This document shows, piece after piece, positions 25,413-34,040 of a stretch of 38,737 nucleotides of DNA; position 1 is the first letter of the stretch, and each line of letters opens with the position of its first letter. The notes below the pieces were generated by a model. The model searched no databases. It was not told the DNA's origin and saw nothing but the letters and a program-made list of their open reading frames with translations. The translations under genes and the position numbers were made by a program. Origin of the DNA: Myxococcales bacterium (GTDB taxonomy: Bacteria; Myxococcota_A; Polyangia; Haliangiales; Haliangiaceae); the NCBI GenBank assembly GCA_028287115.1, contig JAQBQF010000251.1, positions 1-38,737 of the forward strand. The letters run 5' to 3'.

Positions 25413-25587
25413 CCCGGCATCGCTCCACCCGGCATCGCGCGGAGTGCAGCTTGCCTTCGAACCTGCCTGACGGGTTCATGACCGGTCCGGTTGCGGCCTC
25501 TTCGCGCTCTTTGCGATCTGTCTGCGGGCGAACGGATGCCCGATCGCTCCCCGGCGGCGCTCTGTCGCATGTGTCGCATGATGTCGC
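25413..25587 (+). promoter_or_regulatory. Operator-like direct repeats before the ABC export operon
   Basis: The 285-base gap before the ATPase gene holds CCCGGCATCGC twice (25413-25423 and 25428-25438, period 15). It also holds TGTCGCATG twice head to tail (25563-25571 and 25572-25580), followed after one base by TGTCGC (25582-25587). GAACC...GGTTC forms a small inverted repeat between them. No clear promoter boxes are visible. Such repeats often bind regulators, but no regulator is encoded next door. Confidence 0.35.
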
Positions 25588-25643
25588 GGCCACGGTCGCT
25601 CTGGCTCATTGTCGCGGCGCGCGCTAGCCTGCTCTCACCGTCG

Positions 25644-26354
25644 ATGTTGCGCCTGGACAAGGTCAACAAGTACTACCGGGTCGGCACGCATAGCCTTCAC
25701 GTGTTGCGTGATATCGAGCTCGAGGTCGCCGACGGCGAGTTCGTGTCGATCATGGGCGCATCCGGATCGGGAAAGTCGACGCTGCTCAACATCCTCGGCA
25801 TCCTCGACGACTACGACTCCGGCGAGTACTGGCTCGGCGACACGATGATCCGCGCGCTGTCCGAACGCCAAGCGGCGCACTACCGAAATCGGTTCATCGG
25901 CTTCGTGTTTCAGTCGTTCAATCTGCTGCCTTTCAAGACGGCGCTCGAGAACGTCGCGCTGCCGCTCTACTACCAGGGCATCACGCGCCGCAAGCGCAAC
26001 CAGATCGCCGGCCAGTACCTCGAGCGGGTCGGGCTGCGCGACTGGGCCGATCACACGCCGTCGGAGATGTCGGGTGGTCAAAAGCAACGCGTCGCGATCG
26101 CACGTGCATTGATCGGCAAGCCGCGGTTGATCCTCGCCGACGAGCCGACCGGCGCACTCGACAGCGAGACCAGCCAGCAGATCATGGATCTGCTCTCGGA
26201 GATTCATCGCACCGGCATCACGGTACTCGTCGTGACCCACGATGCCGAGGTCGCCGCGCGCACGCAGCGCACGATCCGCCTGCGCGACGGCAAGGTCGTC
26301 GGGACCGACGCGCCGGCCGGCGCCAGCCACCCGGGCATGCAGGCGGCGACGTAG
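25644..26354 (+). CDS. ABC exporter ATPase (MacB/LolD type)
   Basis: At 236 residues this is a cytoplasmic ATPase of the MacB/LolD/FtsE group. Walker A is GASGSGKST (38-46), the Q-loop FVFQSFNLLPFKTALENV is characteristic of the group, the signature is MSGGQKQRVAIARAL, Walker B is ILADEPTGALD, and the switch His is in VVTHDAEVA. MLRLDKVNKYY is the normal family start, so I use ATG 25644. The frame is open further upstream, but that part is non-homologous. The stop is followed one base later by the first permease, making the operon ATPase - permease - permease - adaptor. Confidence 0.95.
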   Translation: MLRLDKVNKYYRVGTHSLHVLRDIELEVADGEFVSIMGASGSGKSTLLNILGILDDYDSGEYWLGDTMIRALSERQAAHYRNRFIGFVFQSFNLLPFKTALENVALPLYYQGITRRKRNQIAGQYLERVGLRDWADHTPSEMSGGQKQRVAIARALIGKPRLILADEPTGALDSETSQQIMDLLSEIHRTGITVLVVTHDAEVAARTQRTIRLRDGKVVGTDAPAGASHPGMQAAT

Positions 26355-26355
26355 C

Positions 26356-27735
26356 GTGGGCATCGCGCTGCTCAAGCTCCTCGGGATGCTCGCCGCCATC
26401 GCCGCGGTGCTGAGCCTCATCGCGATCTTGATCGTCCTCGTGATCGCCTTCGCGAACATGATCGGCGTCACCGTCGCGCAGTGGCGAGACCTGTTCTCGT
26501 TCGATCGGTGGACCGAGGTCCTCATCACGATCGGCCGCAACAAGCTACGGACCGCGCTGACCCTGATCAGCGTCGCGTGGGGCATCTTCGTGCTCGTGTT
26601 CCTGCTCGGGCTCGGGCGCGGGCTCGATAACGGCATGCGCCACGAGTTCGCGCGCGACGCGACAAACGGCGTATGGATCAGCGCCAACAAGACCTCGATC
26701 GCGTTCGAGGGCTACGACGTCGGCCGGATGATCACGTTCGACAATCGCGACTTCGATCGCGCGAAGAAGATCGCCGGCATCGATCACATCTCCGGGCAGT
26801 ACTTCATCCGCGGCGGCCAGTTCGGCGGCGGCGAGATGCTGACGAAGCGCGGCGGCAAGGCCAACTCGTTCCAGATCAACGCGGTTCATCCCGATGCGAT
26901 CCGGCTCAGCGCGCATCAGATCATCGAAGGTCGGTTCCTCAGCGATGCCGATGTCGCGCAGCGCCGGAAGTCGGTGGTGATCGGCAAGCCGGTCGCGCAG
27001 TTCCTGTTCGGCGATCAGGATCCGATCGGCGGCTGGATCGAGGTAGCGAGCGTGCCGTTCCAGGTCGTCGGCGTGTTCACGGATCCGGGCGGCGCCGAAG
27101 AAGAACGCCAGATCTACCTACCCGTGTCGACCGCGCAGCTCGCGTTCAACGGCGGTGACAAGCTCGGCATGCTCGAGTTCACGGTCGGCGATCTGCCGTC
27201 GGAACAGACCAAGAAGATCATCGACCAGGTCGTCGCCCAGCTCTCGGAACGCCATCAGTTCATGCCCTCGGATGTGCAGGCGGTGCGCGTCCACAACAAC
27301 GTCGAGAATTTCGAGCGGTTCGCCGCGATGTTCTGGATGATCTCGACCTTCGTGGTGGTGATCGGCCTCGGTACGCTCGCGGCCGGCGTCGTCGGCGTGT
27401 CGAACATCATGATGATCGCGGTCAAGGAGCGCACGAAGGAGATCGGGATTCGCAAGGCGCTCGGCGCGACCCCGCGCTCGATCGTGTTCATGGTGATCCA
27501 GGAGTCGGTGTTCCTCACCGGCACCGCGGGTTTGCTCGGCCTGTCGGCCGGCGTCGGCCTCCTCGGTCTGATCGGCTCGGCGCAGCTCACCGACTTCATC
27601 CGCGACCCATCGATCGATCTGCGGATCGGGATCGCCGCGACGATCTTCCTCGTCGCCGCGGGTGCCCTCGCCGGTTATTTTCCGGCGCGCACGGCGGCGA
27701 AGGTCAACCCGATTCATGCGCTGAGAGATCAATAG
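26356..27735 (+). CDS. MacB-like ABC permease, first copy
   Basis: The likely start is GTG 26356, one base after the ATPase stop; ATG 26389 is an alternative. The 459-residue protein has an extra hydrophobic N-terminal segment (about residues 5-38). The usual first helix follows (NKLRTALTLISVAWGIFVLVFLLG), then a large periplasmic MacB_PCD domain (about 95-310), and three C-terminal helices with the FtsX-family text VKERTKEIGIRKALGATPRSIV. MacB-type permeases have four membrane helices, so the extra helix makes this copy unusual. It presumably pairs with the second permease as a heterodimer driven by the upstream ATPase. It may move lipoproteins, peptides or small molecules; the sequence does not tell which. 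Confidence 0.9.
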   Translation: MGIALLKLLGMLAAIAAVLSLIAILIVLVIAFANMIGVTVAQWRDLFSFDRWTEVLITIGRNKLRTALTLISVAWGIFVLVFLLGLGRGLDNGMRHEFARDATNGVWISANKTSIAFEGYDVGRMITFDNRDFDRAKKIAGIDHISGQYFIRGGQFGGGEMLTKRGGKANSFQINAVHPDAIRLSAHQIIEGRFLSDADVAQRRKSVVIGKPVAQFLFGDQDPIGGWIEVASVPFQVVGVFTDPGGAEEERQIYLPVSTAQLAFNGGDKLGMLEFTVGDLPSEQTKKIIDQVVAQLSERHQFMPSDVQAVRVHNNVENFERFAAMFWMISTFVVVIGLGTLAAGVVGVSNIMMIAVKERTKEIGIRKALGATPRSIVFMVIQESVFLTGTAGLLGLSAGVGLLGLIGSAQLTDFIRDPSIDLRIGIAATIFLVAAGALAGYFPARTAAKVNPIHALRDQ

Positions 27736-27738
27736 GAG

Positions 27739-29100
27739 ATGTTTCGGCTCGTCCTCACAGTGCTTCGACTCCTCCGCCGCCTCGGCGCAAGCCCGCGGCA
27801 TCTCCTCGAGCTCCCTGTGATCGCGCGCGGCATCGTCGCCTCGCTGTTCGACATCGATGCGTGGGGCGAGATCTGGGCCGTGCTGCGCAGCAATCGCTTG
27901 CGCACGTTCCTCACCGCGTTCGGCGTGTTCTGGGGGATCCTCATGCTGATGGCGATGCTGTCGTTTGGATCCAGCATCCAGACCGGCACCGAAAAGCAGA
28001 TGAAGGGCATGGCGACGAACCTCCTGTTCGTTTGGGGCCAGCAGACGACCGAGTCTTACGACGGGCTGCCACCGGGCCGCGGCGTTCGGTTCAACACCGA
28101 TGACATCCAGATCTTGAAGAGGCTGCCTGCGATCGAGTGGCTCGCGCCGCGGCTCCAGCTCGGCGGCTGGATGAACAACTTCACGGTCAGCTACGAGAGC
28201 AAGAGCGGAACGTTCACCGTGATGGGTGACTACCCGGACCTCAAACACATCGTCTCGTTCCAGTACGAGGCGGGCCGGTTTATCAACGAGCGTGACATCG
28301 CGGAGCAACGCAAGGTCTGCGTGATCGGGATGGCTGTCCGTGATCAGCTGTACGGCATCGACGTCAACCCGATCGGCACGTACATCAAGATCAGCGGCGT
28401 CTACTTCCAGGTCGTCGGCCTCACGAAGACGCTGCGCGGCGGCAACATGGGCGATCACGATGCGAACACCGTGTTCGTACCGTTCTCGACACTCAAGAAC
28501 GCGTTCAACCAGGGCGATCACGTTGGGTTCTTCGCGATGACCGCGAAGCCGGGCAACGACGGGCCCGAGCTCGAGCGTCAGGTCCGCGATGCCCTCAGCC
28601 ACCACCATCGCGTCGCACCGACCGACTCGCTCGCGATCGGCTCTTTCAACATGTTCGAGAAGTTTGCCGGGTTTCAGACGTTCCTGCTCGTGCTCAAGAT
28701 GCTGAGCTGGATCGTCGGAGGCGCGACGCTACTCGCCGGCGTCGTCGGTGTCTCGAATATCATGCTGATCACGGTCAAAGAGCGCACGAAAGAGATCGGC
28801 GTCCGCAAAGCGCTCGGTGCGACCCCGATATCGATCGTGTCGATGGTCATGAAAGAGTCGATCGCGCTCACGACGATCGCGGGGCTGTTCGGCGTCGCTG
28901 CGGGCGTTGGCCTCATGGCCGTCGCCGACTGGCTGCTCACGAATGTCGCGACCCACACGCCGTTCGGCCCACCCGATGTCGGACTCTCGACGGTGCTCAC
29001 CGCCGTCGCGGTTCTGATTGCCGCCGGCGCGCTCGCCGGCATCATGCCCGCTTCTCATGCCGCGTCGATCAAGCCGATCGAAGCGCTTCGTGCTGAGTGA
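27739..29100 (+). CDS. MacB-like ABC permease, second copy
   Basis: This 453-residue permease is a diverged paralogue of the gene before it. An N-terminal amphipathic, Arg-rich segment (about 1-45) precedes helix 1 (RLRTFLTAFGVFWGILMLMAM). A periplasmic domain and three C-terminal helices follow, with VKERTKEIGVRKALGATPIS, which is nearly identical in the two copies. The start ATG 27739 is tight to an AGGAG that also covers the previous stop; GTG 27760 in frame is possible. It should form the second half of a heterodimeric exporter and hand substrate to the periplasmic adaptor encoded 15 bases downstream. Confidence 0.9.
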   Translation: MFRLVLTVLRLLRRLGASPRHLLELPVIARGIVASLFDIDAWGEIWAVLRSNRLRTFLTAFGVFWGILMLMAMLSFGSSIQTGTEKQMKGMATNLLFVWGQQTTESYDGLPPGRGVRFNTDDIQILKRLPAIEWLAPRLQLGGWMNNFTVSYESKSGTFTVMGDYPDLKHIVSFQYEAGRFINERDIAEQRKVCVIGMAVRDQLYGIDVNPIGTYIKISGVYFQVVGLTKTLRGGNMGDHDANTVFVPFSTLKNAFNQGDHVGFFAMTAKPGNDGPELERQVRDALSHHHRVAPTDSLAIGSFNMFEKFAGFQTFLLVLKMLSWIVGGATLLAGVVGVSNIMLITVKERTKEIGVRKALGATPISIVSMVMKESIALTTIAGLFGVAAGVGLMAVADWLLTNVATHTPFGPPDVGLSTVLTAVAVLIAAGALAGIMPASHAASIKPIEALRAE

Positions 29101-29115
29101 TCCCGAGGTTCCGTC

Positions 29116-30258
29116 ATGAAACGCATCTTCACCTGGCTGCTCATCTTGTTCTTCGTGTTCGTGATCGGCGGCGCGTTCGTGTATCTCTACAACAAGTCGA
29201 AGGCCAAGCCGGTCGTGTTCGAGACCGAGACGGCCGACATCGCGGACATCACGAAGAAGACAGTCGCGACCGGATCGATCGTTCCACGCCGCGAGGTCGA
29301 GGTGAAGCCGAAGGTCACCGGCGTCCTCTCGGAGCTCTACGTCGAGCCCGGCAAGATCGTGAAGCTCGGTGATCCGCTCGGCAAGATCACGATCATCCCC
29401 GACGCCCAGGCGACCAACACCGCCGAGTCCCAGGTTCGCAGTACGCAGATCGCGCTCGATAACGCCAAGCGCGAGCTCGATCGCAACGAGGCGCTGTTCA
29501 AGCAAGGCGTCGTCGCCGAGGCCGAGCTCCAGCGCTACCGCACCGACTTTGCGCTCCGCAAGCAGGAGGCCGCCACCGCGGGCTCGAATCTCCAGCTCGT
29601 CAAAGAAGGCGCGACCCGTGGCGCCGGCAAGACCTCGTCGCTGATCGTCGCGGCGACCGCCGGCGGCATGGTGATCGACGTCCCGGTCAAAGAGGGGTTC
29701 TCGGTGATCCAGGCGAACAGCTTCAATCCTGGCACGACGGTCGCCGTGATCGCCGACATGGAAGACATCATCTTCGACGGGCGCGTCGACGAAGCCGAGG
29801 TCGCCAAGGTCAAGACCGGGATGAAGCTCACGATCAAGGTCGGCGCGATCGAGAACGAGAAGCTCGAGGGCAAGCTCGAGTACATCGCGCCGCAAGGCAA
29901 GTTGATCGACGGCGCGATCCAGTTCGAGATCAAGGCCGCCGTGACGCTCAAGAGCGACATGCAGATCCGTGCGAACTACAGCGCGAACGCCGACATCGTT
30001 CTCGACGAGAAGAAGCAGGTCCTCGCGATCCGCGAGGCGCTCGTCCAGTACGAAAATGGCAAGCCGTACGTCGAGATCGAGACCGCACCTCAGACGTTCA
30101 CGCGCAAGGACATCCAGCTCGGCCTCTCGGACGGCATCAAGGTCGAGGTGCTCGGAAACGGCGTGACCAAGCTCGACAAGATCAAGATCCCCGAGAACGC
30201 CGGCCCGGCCGGCATGGGCTCGGGCTCTGCCGGGAGCAAGCCGCCCCCCAAGAAGTAG
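29116..30258 (+). CDS. MacA/HlyD-type periplasmic adaptor
   Basis: This 380-residue membrane-fusion protein has an N-terminal membrane helix (TWLLILFFVFVIGGAFVYLY). A lipoyl-like half follows (KKTVATGSIVPRREVEVKPKVTG), then a helical hairpin (about 100-165; STQIALDNAKRELDRNEALF), the second lipoyl half, and a beta-barrel domain (VDEAEVAKVKTGMKLTIKVG). The C-terminus is Gly/Ser/Lys-rich. It bridges the ABC permeases to an outer-membrane channel. No TolC-like gene is in this window, so the channel must be elsewhere. GAGG is eight bases before the ATG. It closes the four-gene operon. Confidence 0.92.
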   Translation: MKRIFTWLLILFFVFVIGGAFVYLYNKSKAKPVVFETETADIADITKKTVATGSIVPRREVEVKPKVTGVLSELYVEPGKIVKLGDPLGKITIIPDAQATNTAESQVRSTQIALDNAKRELDRNEALFKQGVVAEAELQRYRTDFALRKQEAATAGSNLQLVKEGATRGAGKTSSLIVAATAGGMVIDVPVKEGFSVIQANSFNPGTTVAVIADMEDIIFDGRVDEAEVAKVKTGMKLTIKVGAIENEKLEGKLEYIAPQGKLIDGAIQFEIKAAVTLKSDMQIRANYSANADIVLDEKKQVLAIREALVQYENGKPYVEIETAPQTFTRKDIQLGLSDGIKVEVLGNGVTKLDKIKIPENAGPAGMGSGSAGSKPPPKK

Positions 30259-30289
30259 CCCGACTCCGAGATCGCCCGAGGCTGGGCCC

Positions 30290-30442
30290 GAGATCGACGG
30301 CGGCGGGATTGTCCCGACGTCCGGGCACGAGATCGACGGCGGCGGGATTGTCCCGACGTCCGGGCAGGAGATGGAGGACGGCGGGCTTGCCCCGACGTCC
30401 GGGCCGGAGATGGAGGACGGCGGGCTTGCCCCGACGTCCGGG
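30290..30442. repeat. 39-bp tandem repeat, four units
   Basis: Units start at 30290, 30329, 30368 and 30407, all beginning GAGAT and all containing CCCGACGTCCGGG. Units 1-2 share a GGATTGTCCC variant and units 3-4 a GGCTTGCCCC variant, so a pair was duplicated or two single units were. Each unit can form a small CCCG/CGGG hairpin. The array fills most of the 231-base gap between the adaptor and ppx genes. It is directly contiguous, so it is not CRISPR. Confidence 0.9.
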
Positions 30443-30489
30443 ATCGACAAAGCGGATTCACCTCGTCGGCCGCGTGATAGCTTGTCGTC

Positions 30490-32082
30490 GTGGCCACGCG
30501 CTTGAGACTCGGTGCGATCGACGCCGGCTCGAATGCGATCCGTGTCGTGATCGCCGAGCTCGCGGCCACCGATCTGATCCGCGTCGAAGCCGAGCGCATC
30601 CCGGTCCGCCTCGGTCACAAGGCGTTCACCAGCGGCGAGCTCGATACCAAGACGATCGATCAGGCCGTCGCCGCGTTCGTCCATTTTCGCCAGCGCTTCG
30701 ATTCCGACGGCGTGACGATCTACCGCGCAGTCGCGACGAGCGCCGTCCGCAACGCGTCGAACCGCGACGTGCTCCTCCATCGGCTCTATCACGAGGCCGG
30801 AATCGAGCTCGACGTCATCGAAGGCGAGGAAGAAGCGCGGCTCGTCCGCAAGGCCGTGATCCAGGCGATGCCCGGGTCGCCGCCACGCGCGATCCTCGAT
30901 CTCGGCGGCGGTAGCCTCGAGGTCAGCTTGCGACAGGGCTCGGCGTGGCGCGGCCACTCGCTGCCGGTCGGCACGGTGCGCCTGCTCGAGACATTCGGGC
31001 TCGACGGCGCGATCGCCGAGGCGGAAGCCGGGATGGTGCGCCGCTACACCGCGACGCTGATGCATCCGATCGCGCGCGGCGCGGGCGCGGGCTGGACGAC
31101 CGCGGCGATCACCGGCGGTAACGCGGAAGCGCTCGCGAAGATTTTCGGCGACGGTAATCCGAGCACGCCGAGCATGGATCTGCTCGCTCTCGAAAAAGGC
31201 CTGCCCTCGATCGTCAGCGCGACCGTCGAAGAGCGGATGGCCAAGTTCGGCGTCAAGCGTGACCGCGCCGAGGTGCTCGGCATCGCGGCCCTCGTGTTCG
31301 CGACCGTCGCGCGCCAGCTCGGGATCCAGAAGCTGGTCGCACCCGGCGTCGGCGTGCGCGAAGGCGTGCTCATCGAGCTCGCGGAGACCGCGCGCGAAGA
31401 GCAGGCGAAGGCCGAAGGTGCCCACGATAAGGCGCTGCTCACGGCGGCGCGCAGCTTCGCCAATCGCGTCGATCACGACACGACGCACGGCGAGCACGTT
31501 CGACTGCTGTCGCGCGCGCTGTTTCATCAACTGCGCGATGTCCACGGTGTCCCCGATGATCGCGGCGTACTCCTCGAGGTCGCGGCCCTCCTCCACGACG
31601 TCGGCGAGGTCGTGAATCAGCGCGGGCATCACAAGCACAGCGAGTACATGATTCGCTGGGGCCGTATCCCTGGCCTCGACGACACCGGACGCGAGATGGT
31701 CGCGCTGATGGCGCGCTGTCACCGCAAAGATCCGGGTCGCGCGAAGCAGATGATCAATGACTCGCCGCTCGCGAAAGAGCAGCGCGTTCACCTGCGGCGG
31801 ATGACAGCGCTACTGCGGATTGCCGATGGGCTGGATTCCGAACATCGCTCGCGCGTCGAGCAGGTGGTGTGTACGCGCATGGGCGACTCGATCGTCCTCG
31901 ATCTGGTCGTCCGCGACGGCCCGTCGCGCGACGACGCCCAGCTCGTGCGCAAGGCCGACATGCTCAAAGAAGAGCTCGGCCTCGACGTCCGCGTCACGGT
32001 CGCGCGGCCGGTGCAGCCGCCCGCGCCGGAAGCCTCCGGGGCCAGCGGCTCGATGGGCGTCGCCCGCGCCCGGATCCACTAG
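30490..32082 (+). CDS. ppx: Ppx/GppA-type phosphatase with C-terminal HD domain
   Basis: At 530 residues this protein has the ASKHA-fold Ppx/GppA domain (about 1-300), with GAIDAGSNAIRVVIAE, ATSAVRNASNRD, IEGEEEARL and the phosphate loop LDLGGGSLEV. A helical HD-type C-terminal domain follows, with LLHDVGEVV (His369, Asp370) and HSEYMIRWG. It should hydrolyse polyphosphate and/or pppGpp. The start is GTG after GTCGT, with no strong ribosome-binding site. The standard family length is about 500, so it is complete; the last 20 residues are Pro/Ala/Ser-rich. The stop overlaps that of a nucleotidyltransferase remnant on the other strand. Confidence 0.93.
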   Translation: MATRLRLGAIDAGSNAIRVVIAELAATDLIRVEAERIPVRLGHKAFTSGELDTKTIDQAVAAFVHFRQRFDSDGVTIYRAVATSAVRNASNRDVLLHRLYHEAGIELDVIEGEEEARLVRKAVIQAMPGSPPRAILDLGGGSLEVSLRQGSAWRGHSLPVGTVRLLETFGLDGAIAEAEAGMVRRYTATLMHPIARGAGAGWTTAAITGGNAEALAKIFGDGNPSTPSMDLLALEKGLPSIVSATVEERMAKFGVKRDRAEVLGIAALVFATVARQLGIQKLVAPGVGVREGVLIELAETAREEQAKAEGAHDKALLTAARSFANRVDHDTTHGEHVRLLSRALFHQLRDVHGVPDDRGVLLEVAALLHDVGEVVNQRGHHKHSEYMIRWGRIPGLDDTGREMVALMARCHRKDPGRAKQMINDSPLAKEQRVHLRRMTALLRIADGLDSEHRSRVEQVVCTRMGDSIVLDLVVRDGPSRDDAQLVRKADMLKEELGLDVRVTVARPVQPPAPEASGASGSMGVARARIH

Positions 32083-32234
32083 CTTCCGCTGCGAAGGCGC
32101 TCGAACAGGGGGAGGAGATCGCTCTGCCCGAGCGCTTCTTCGAGGGCCGCCAGCAACTGCTCGATGATCGATCTCGCAGCTCGCAGCAAGCCTCGAACAT
32201 CTTCGAGATCTTTCGGGCGATGCAGCGTCGATCT
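32079..32234 (-). pseudogene. 3' remnant of a nucleotidyltransferase gene
   Basis: On the minus strand a frame with no ATG reads RPKDLEDVRGLLRA, then IIEQLLAALEEALGQSDLLP and FERLRSGS, ending at TAG 32081-32079. The RPKDLEDVRxLL motif followed by LEEALGQSD is one I recall from the C-terminal parts of AbiEii/DUF6036-type nucleotidyltransferases. An in-frame TGA (32237-32235) closes it upstream. In the neighbouring frame, VKIDAA is placed where such proteins have KI-AA just before RPKDLED, which suggests a frameshift at about 32221. The 5' half is not found. It covers most of the 243 bases between the ppx stop and the metallopeptidase start; I see nothing else in that gap. Confidence 0.45.
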
Positions 32235-32325
32235 TCACGCTGCACGTATAGCTCGATGACGGCGCCTTGAGCGCCCTGGTTGATTCGTCACGCCGAGCGA
32301 CCGGCGGCTCGTGGTATTCGAAGAC

Positions 32326-33957
32326 ATGCGACGCGCCCTCCTCGTGTGTGCCCTCGCCGCTTGCGGCGGCAATGACAGCCCACCTCCCACCGGGGCGATC
32401 CAAGCGACCGTCACGCACTACGACTACGCGTTCGACATCGAGACGCGTGTCGCACACGCGACGGTCGTCGCGACGGTGACGACCGAAGGCGATTGCTGGA
32501 GCTTGCCGCTGCGCGCGCAGGATCTCGCCAACGTGAAGCTCGATGGCGTCGCGGCCAAGAGTGCGACCGTCGCCGGCGGCAACGTCAACGTCTGCGGCGA
32601 TGGCTACCTCAAAGACGCCGTCCTGACGTTGGACGCGGACATCACGATTCCGCTCGCGACGCTCGCGACGAGCCAGGTCGGTTACTCGATCACGATGGAC
32701 AAGCAGCAGAACGCGTTCTACTACCTCGTCAGCTGGGTCGGCGGCTGCGACAGGTTCGGGCCTTGCGACAACCGTCCGGATCAGTTCGCGACCTATCACT
32801 TCACCGTGACGCATCCGGCGACCTTCATGGTGCGCTGCCCCGGCACGATCACCGAGACGAGCGCGACCGTCACCGACTGCAACTTCGATCGGCAAGGCGG
32901 ACCGACGTACTCGACGTTCGGCGTCGCGGCGTATCCCGCGTGGACGATGAGTGACAAGGGGATGTGGGACGGCGTGCACGTCACGGTCTACGACCGCGCG
33001 CAGACCGGCATCGACGCTGCGATCGACACGACGTATCACACCGGTTTCGTGCACTGGATGCAGACCACGTTCGGGCCTTATCCGTACGGCACCGATCTCC
33101 GCGTCCTCACCGCACCGACGTACTGGAGTGGCTTCGAACATCCCGGCAACATCGTGCTCGACGATGCGCTGAAGGCTCCGTCGTCGTACGCGAACCCGGT
33201 CGCGCACGTGCTCGATCACGAGATGGCGCATATGTGGGCCGGCGATCAGACGACGATCGCGAGCACCTACGACTTCGTGTGGAAAGAATCGATGGCCGAG
33301 TACCTGTCGTACGTGTGGGAGGACATGAACGATCCGAACATCGGCACGATCACGGCGCTCGCATGGAAGGGCTTCGGCCAGGCCGCGAAGTACTTCCCGG
33401 TGCCGGGCGACAAGCCGCAGCTGTTCGACTACTACGGCGACGTCTACGGCCCCGGCCCGATGATCCTGTTCCGCCAGCTCGAGGTGCTGAGCTCGCGCGC
33501 GCAGGTGATCGCTGCGATCCAGAGCGTGCTCGGCACGCCGCATCCGCTGTCGGTCGACGAGCTGATCGCGGCGCTGCAAGCGAAGACCGGGCTCGATCTG
33601 ACGCAGTACACGGCCGCGTGGATCAAAGGCAGCGGCATGCCGCACTGGCCGCGTTATCAGCTGACGTTCGCGGCGGGCTCCCTCGTCGTGCATCAGGTCA
33701 ATCCGAGCACGCCGGCACTCGGCTGCAAATTTCACGTCGCACTCAAGGGCGCGAATGCCGCGGTGACGACCGTCGAGGTCGATACGTTCCACAACGGTGT
33801 CGATCAAACGATTCCGATCTCGCCGGCGTTCACCGTGACGTCGCTCGAGCTCGATCCGAAGCGTGAGTGTCTCGTGTTCCTCGACTCGAGCTCGCCGCGT
33901 GTCGTCCGCGTGAACCCGTGGGTCACCGAGCGCGGTCGTGCGTTAGACGAACCGTAG
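32326..33957 (+). CDS. M1-like zinc metallopeptidase lipoprotein
   Basis: I use ATG 32326, which gives a short lipoprotein signal (MRRALLVCALAAC, Cys13). The 543-residue protein has an N-terminal beta domain, then the M1 thermolysin-like core: GFEHPGNIVL in the place of the GAMEN motif, His298-Glu-Met-Ala-His302 as zinc and catalytic residues, Glu321 in WKESMAEYLSY as the third ligand exactly 18 residues later, and Tyr374 in GDVYGPGPMIL as the likely transition-state Tyr. It should cut peptides outside the cytoplasm, anchored to a membrane. The GAMEN change predicts altered N-terminal recognition, so strict aminopeptidase action is uncertain. It is a single gene. Confidence 0.85.
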   Translation: MRRALLVCALAACGGNDSPPPTGAIQATVTHYDYAFDIETRVAHATVVATVTTEGDCWSLPLRAQDLANVKLDGVAAKSATVAGGNVNVCGDGYLKDAVLTLDADITIPLATLATSQVGYSITMDKQQNAFYYLVSWVGGCDRFGPCDNRPDQFATYHFTVTHPATFMVRCPGTITETSATVTDCNFDRQGGPTYSTFGVAAYPAWTMSDKGMWDGVHVTVYDRAQTGIDAAIDTTYHTGFVHWMQTTFGPYPYGTDLRVLTAPTYWSGFEHPGNIVLDDALKAPSSYANPVAHVLDHEMAHMWAGDQTTIASTYDFVWKESMAEYLSYVWEDMNDPNIGTITALAWKGFGQAAKYFPVPGDKPQLFDYYGDVYGPGPMILFRQLEVLSSRAQVIAAIQSVLGTPHPLSVDELIAALQAKTGLDLTQYTAAWIKGSGMPHWPRYQLTFAAGSLVVHQVNPSTPALGCKFHVALKGANAAVTTVEVDTFHNGVDQTIPISPAFTVTSLELDPKRECLVFLDSSSPRVVRVNPWVTERGRALDEP

Positions 33958-33999
33958 TCAGCGACTTTTCGGGCGCACGCGTCACCAATACGCGCAGGG

Positions 34000-34022
34000 T
34001 TTGCGGTATCGATGTCCGCAAA
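34000..34022 (+). promoter_or_regulatory. 7-bp inverted repeat before the Cys-rich gene
   Basis: TTTGCGG (34000-34006) and CCGCAAA (34016-34022) are perfectly inverted around a 9-base spacer, ending 18 bases before the start and next to the AGAGGAG ribosome-binding site. It may be an operator or an mRNA leader hairpin. Confidence 0.35.
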
Positions 34023-34040
34023 GAAGAGGAGCCTGACATC

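Noticed and set aside
25491..25643. N-terminal extension of the ABC ATPase to 25491
   Set aside because: The added 51 codons have no homology, and the family normally starts at the MLRLDKVNKYY segment; the extra stretch holds operator-like repeats.
30290..30442. CRISPR array
   Set aside because: The 39-bp units are contiguous with no variable spacers and no cas genes are nearby.
28729..31791. 1020-codon open frame on the minus strand
   Set aside because: It is antisense to permease, adaptor and ppx genes with clear family motifs. Its translation is Arg/Asp/Leu-rich low complexity, typical of GC-rich shadow frames.
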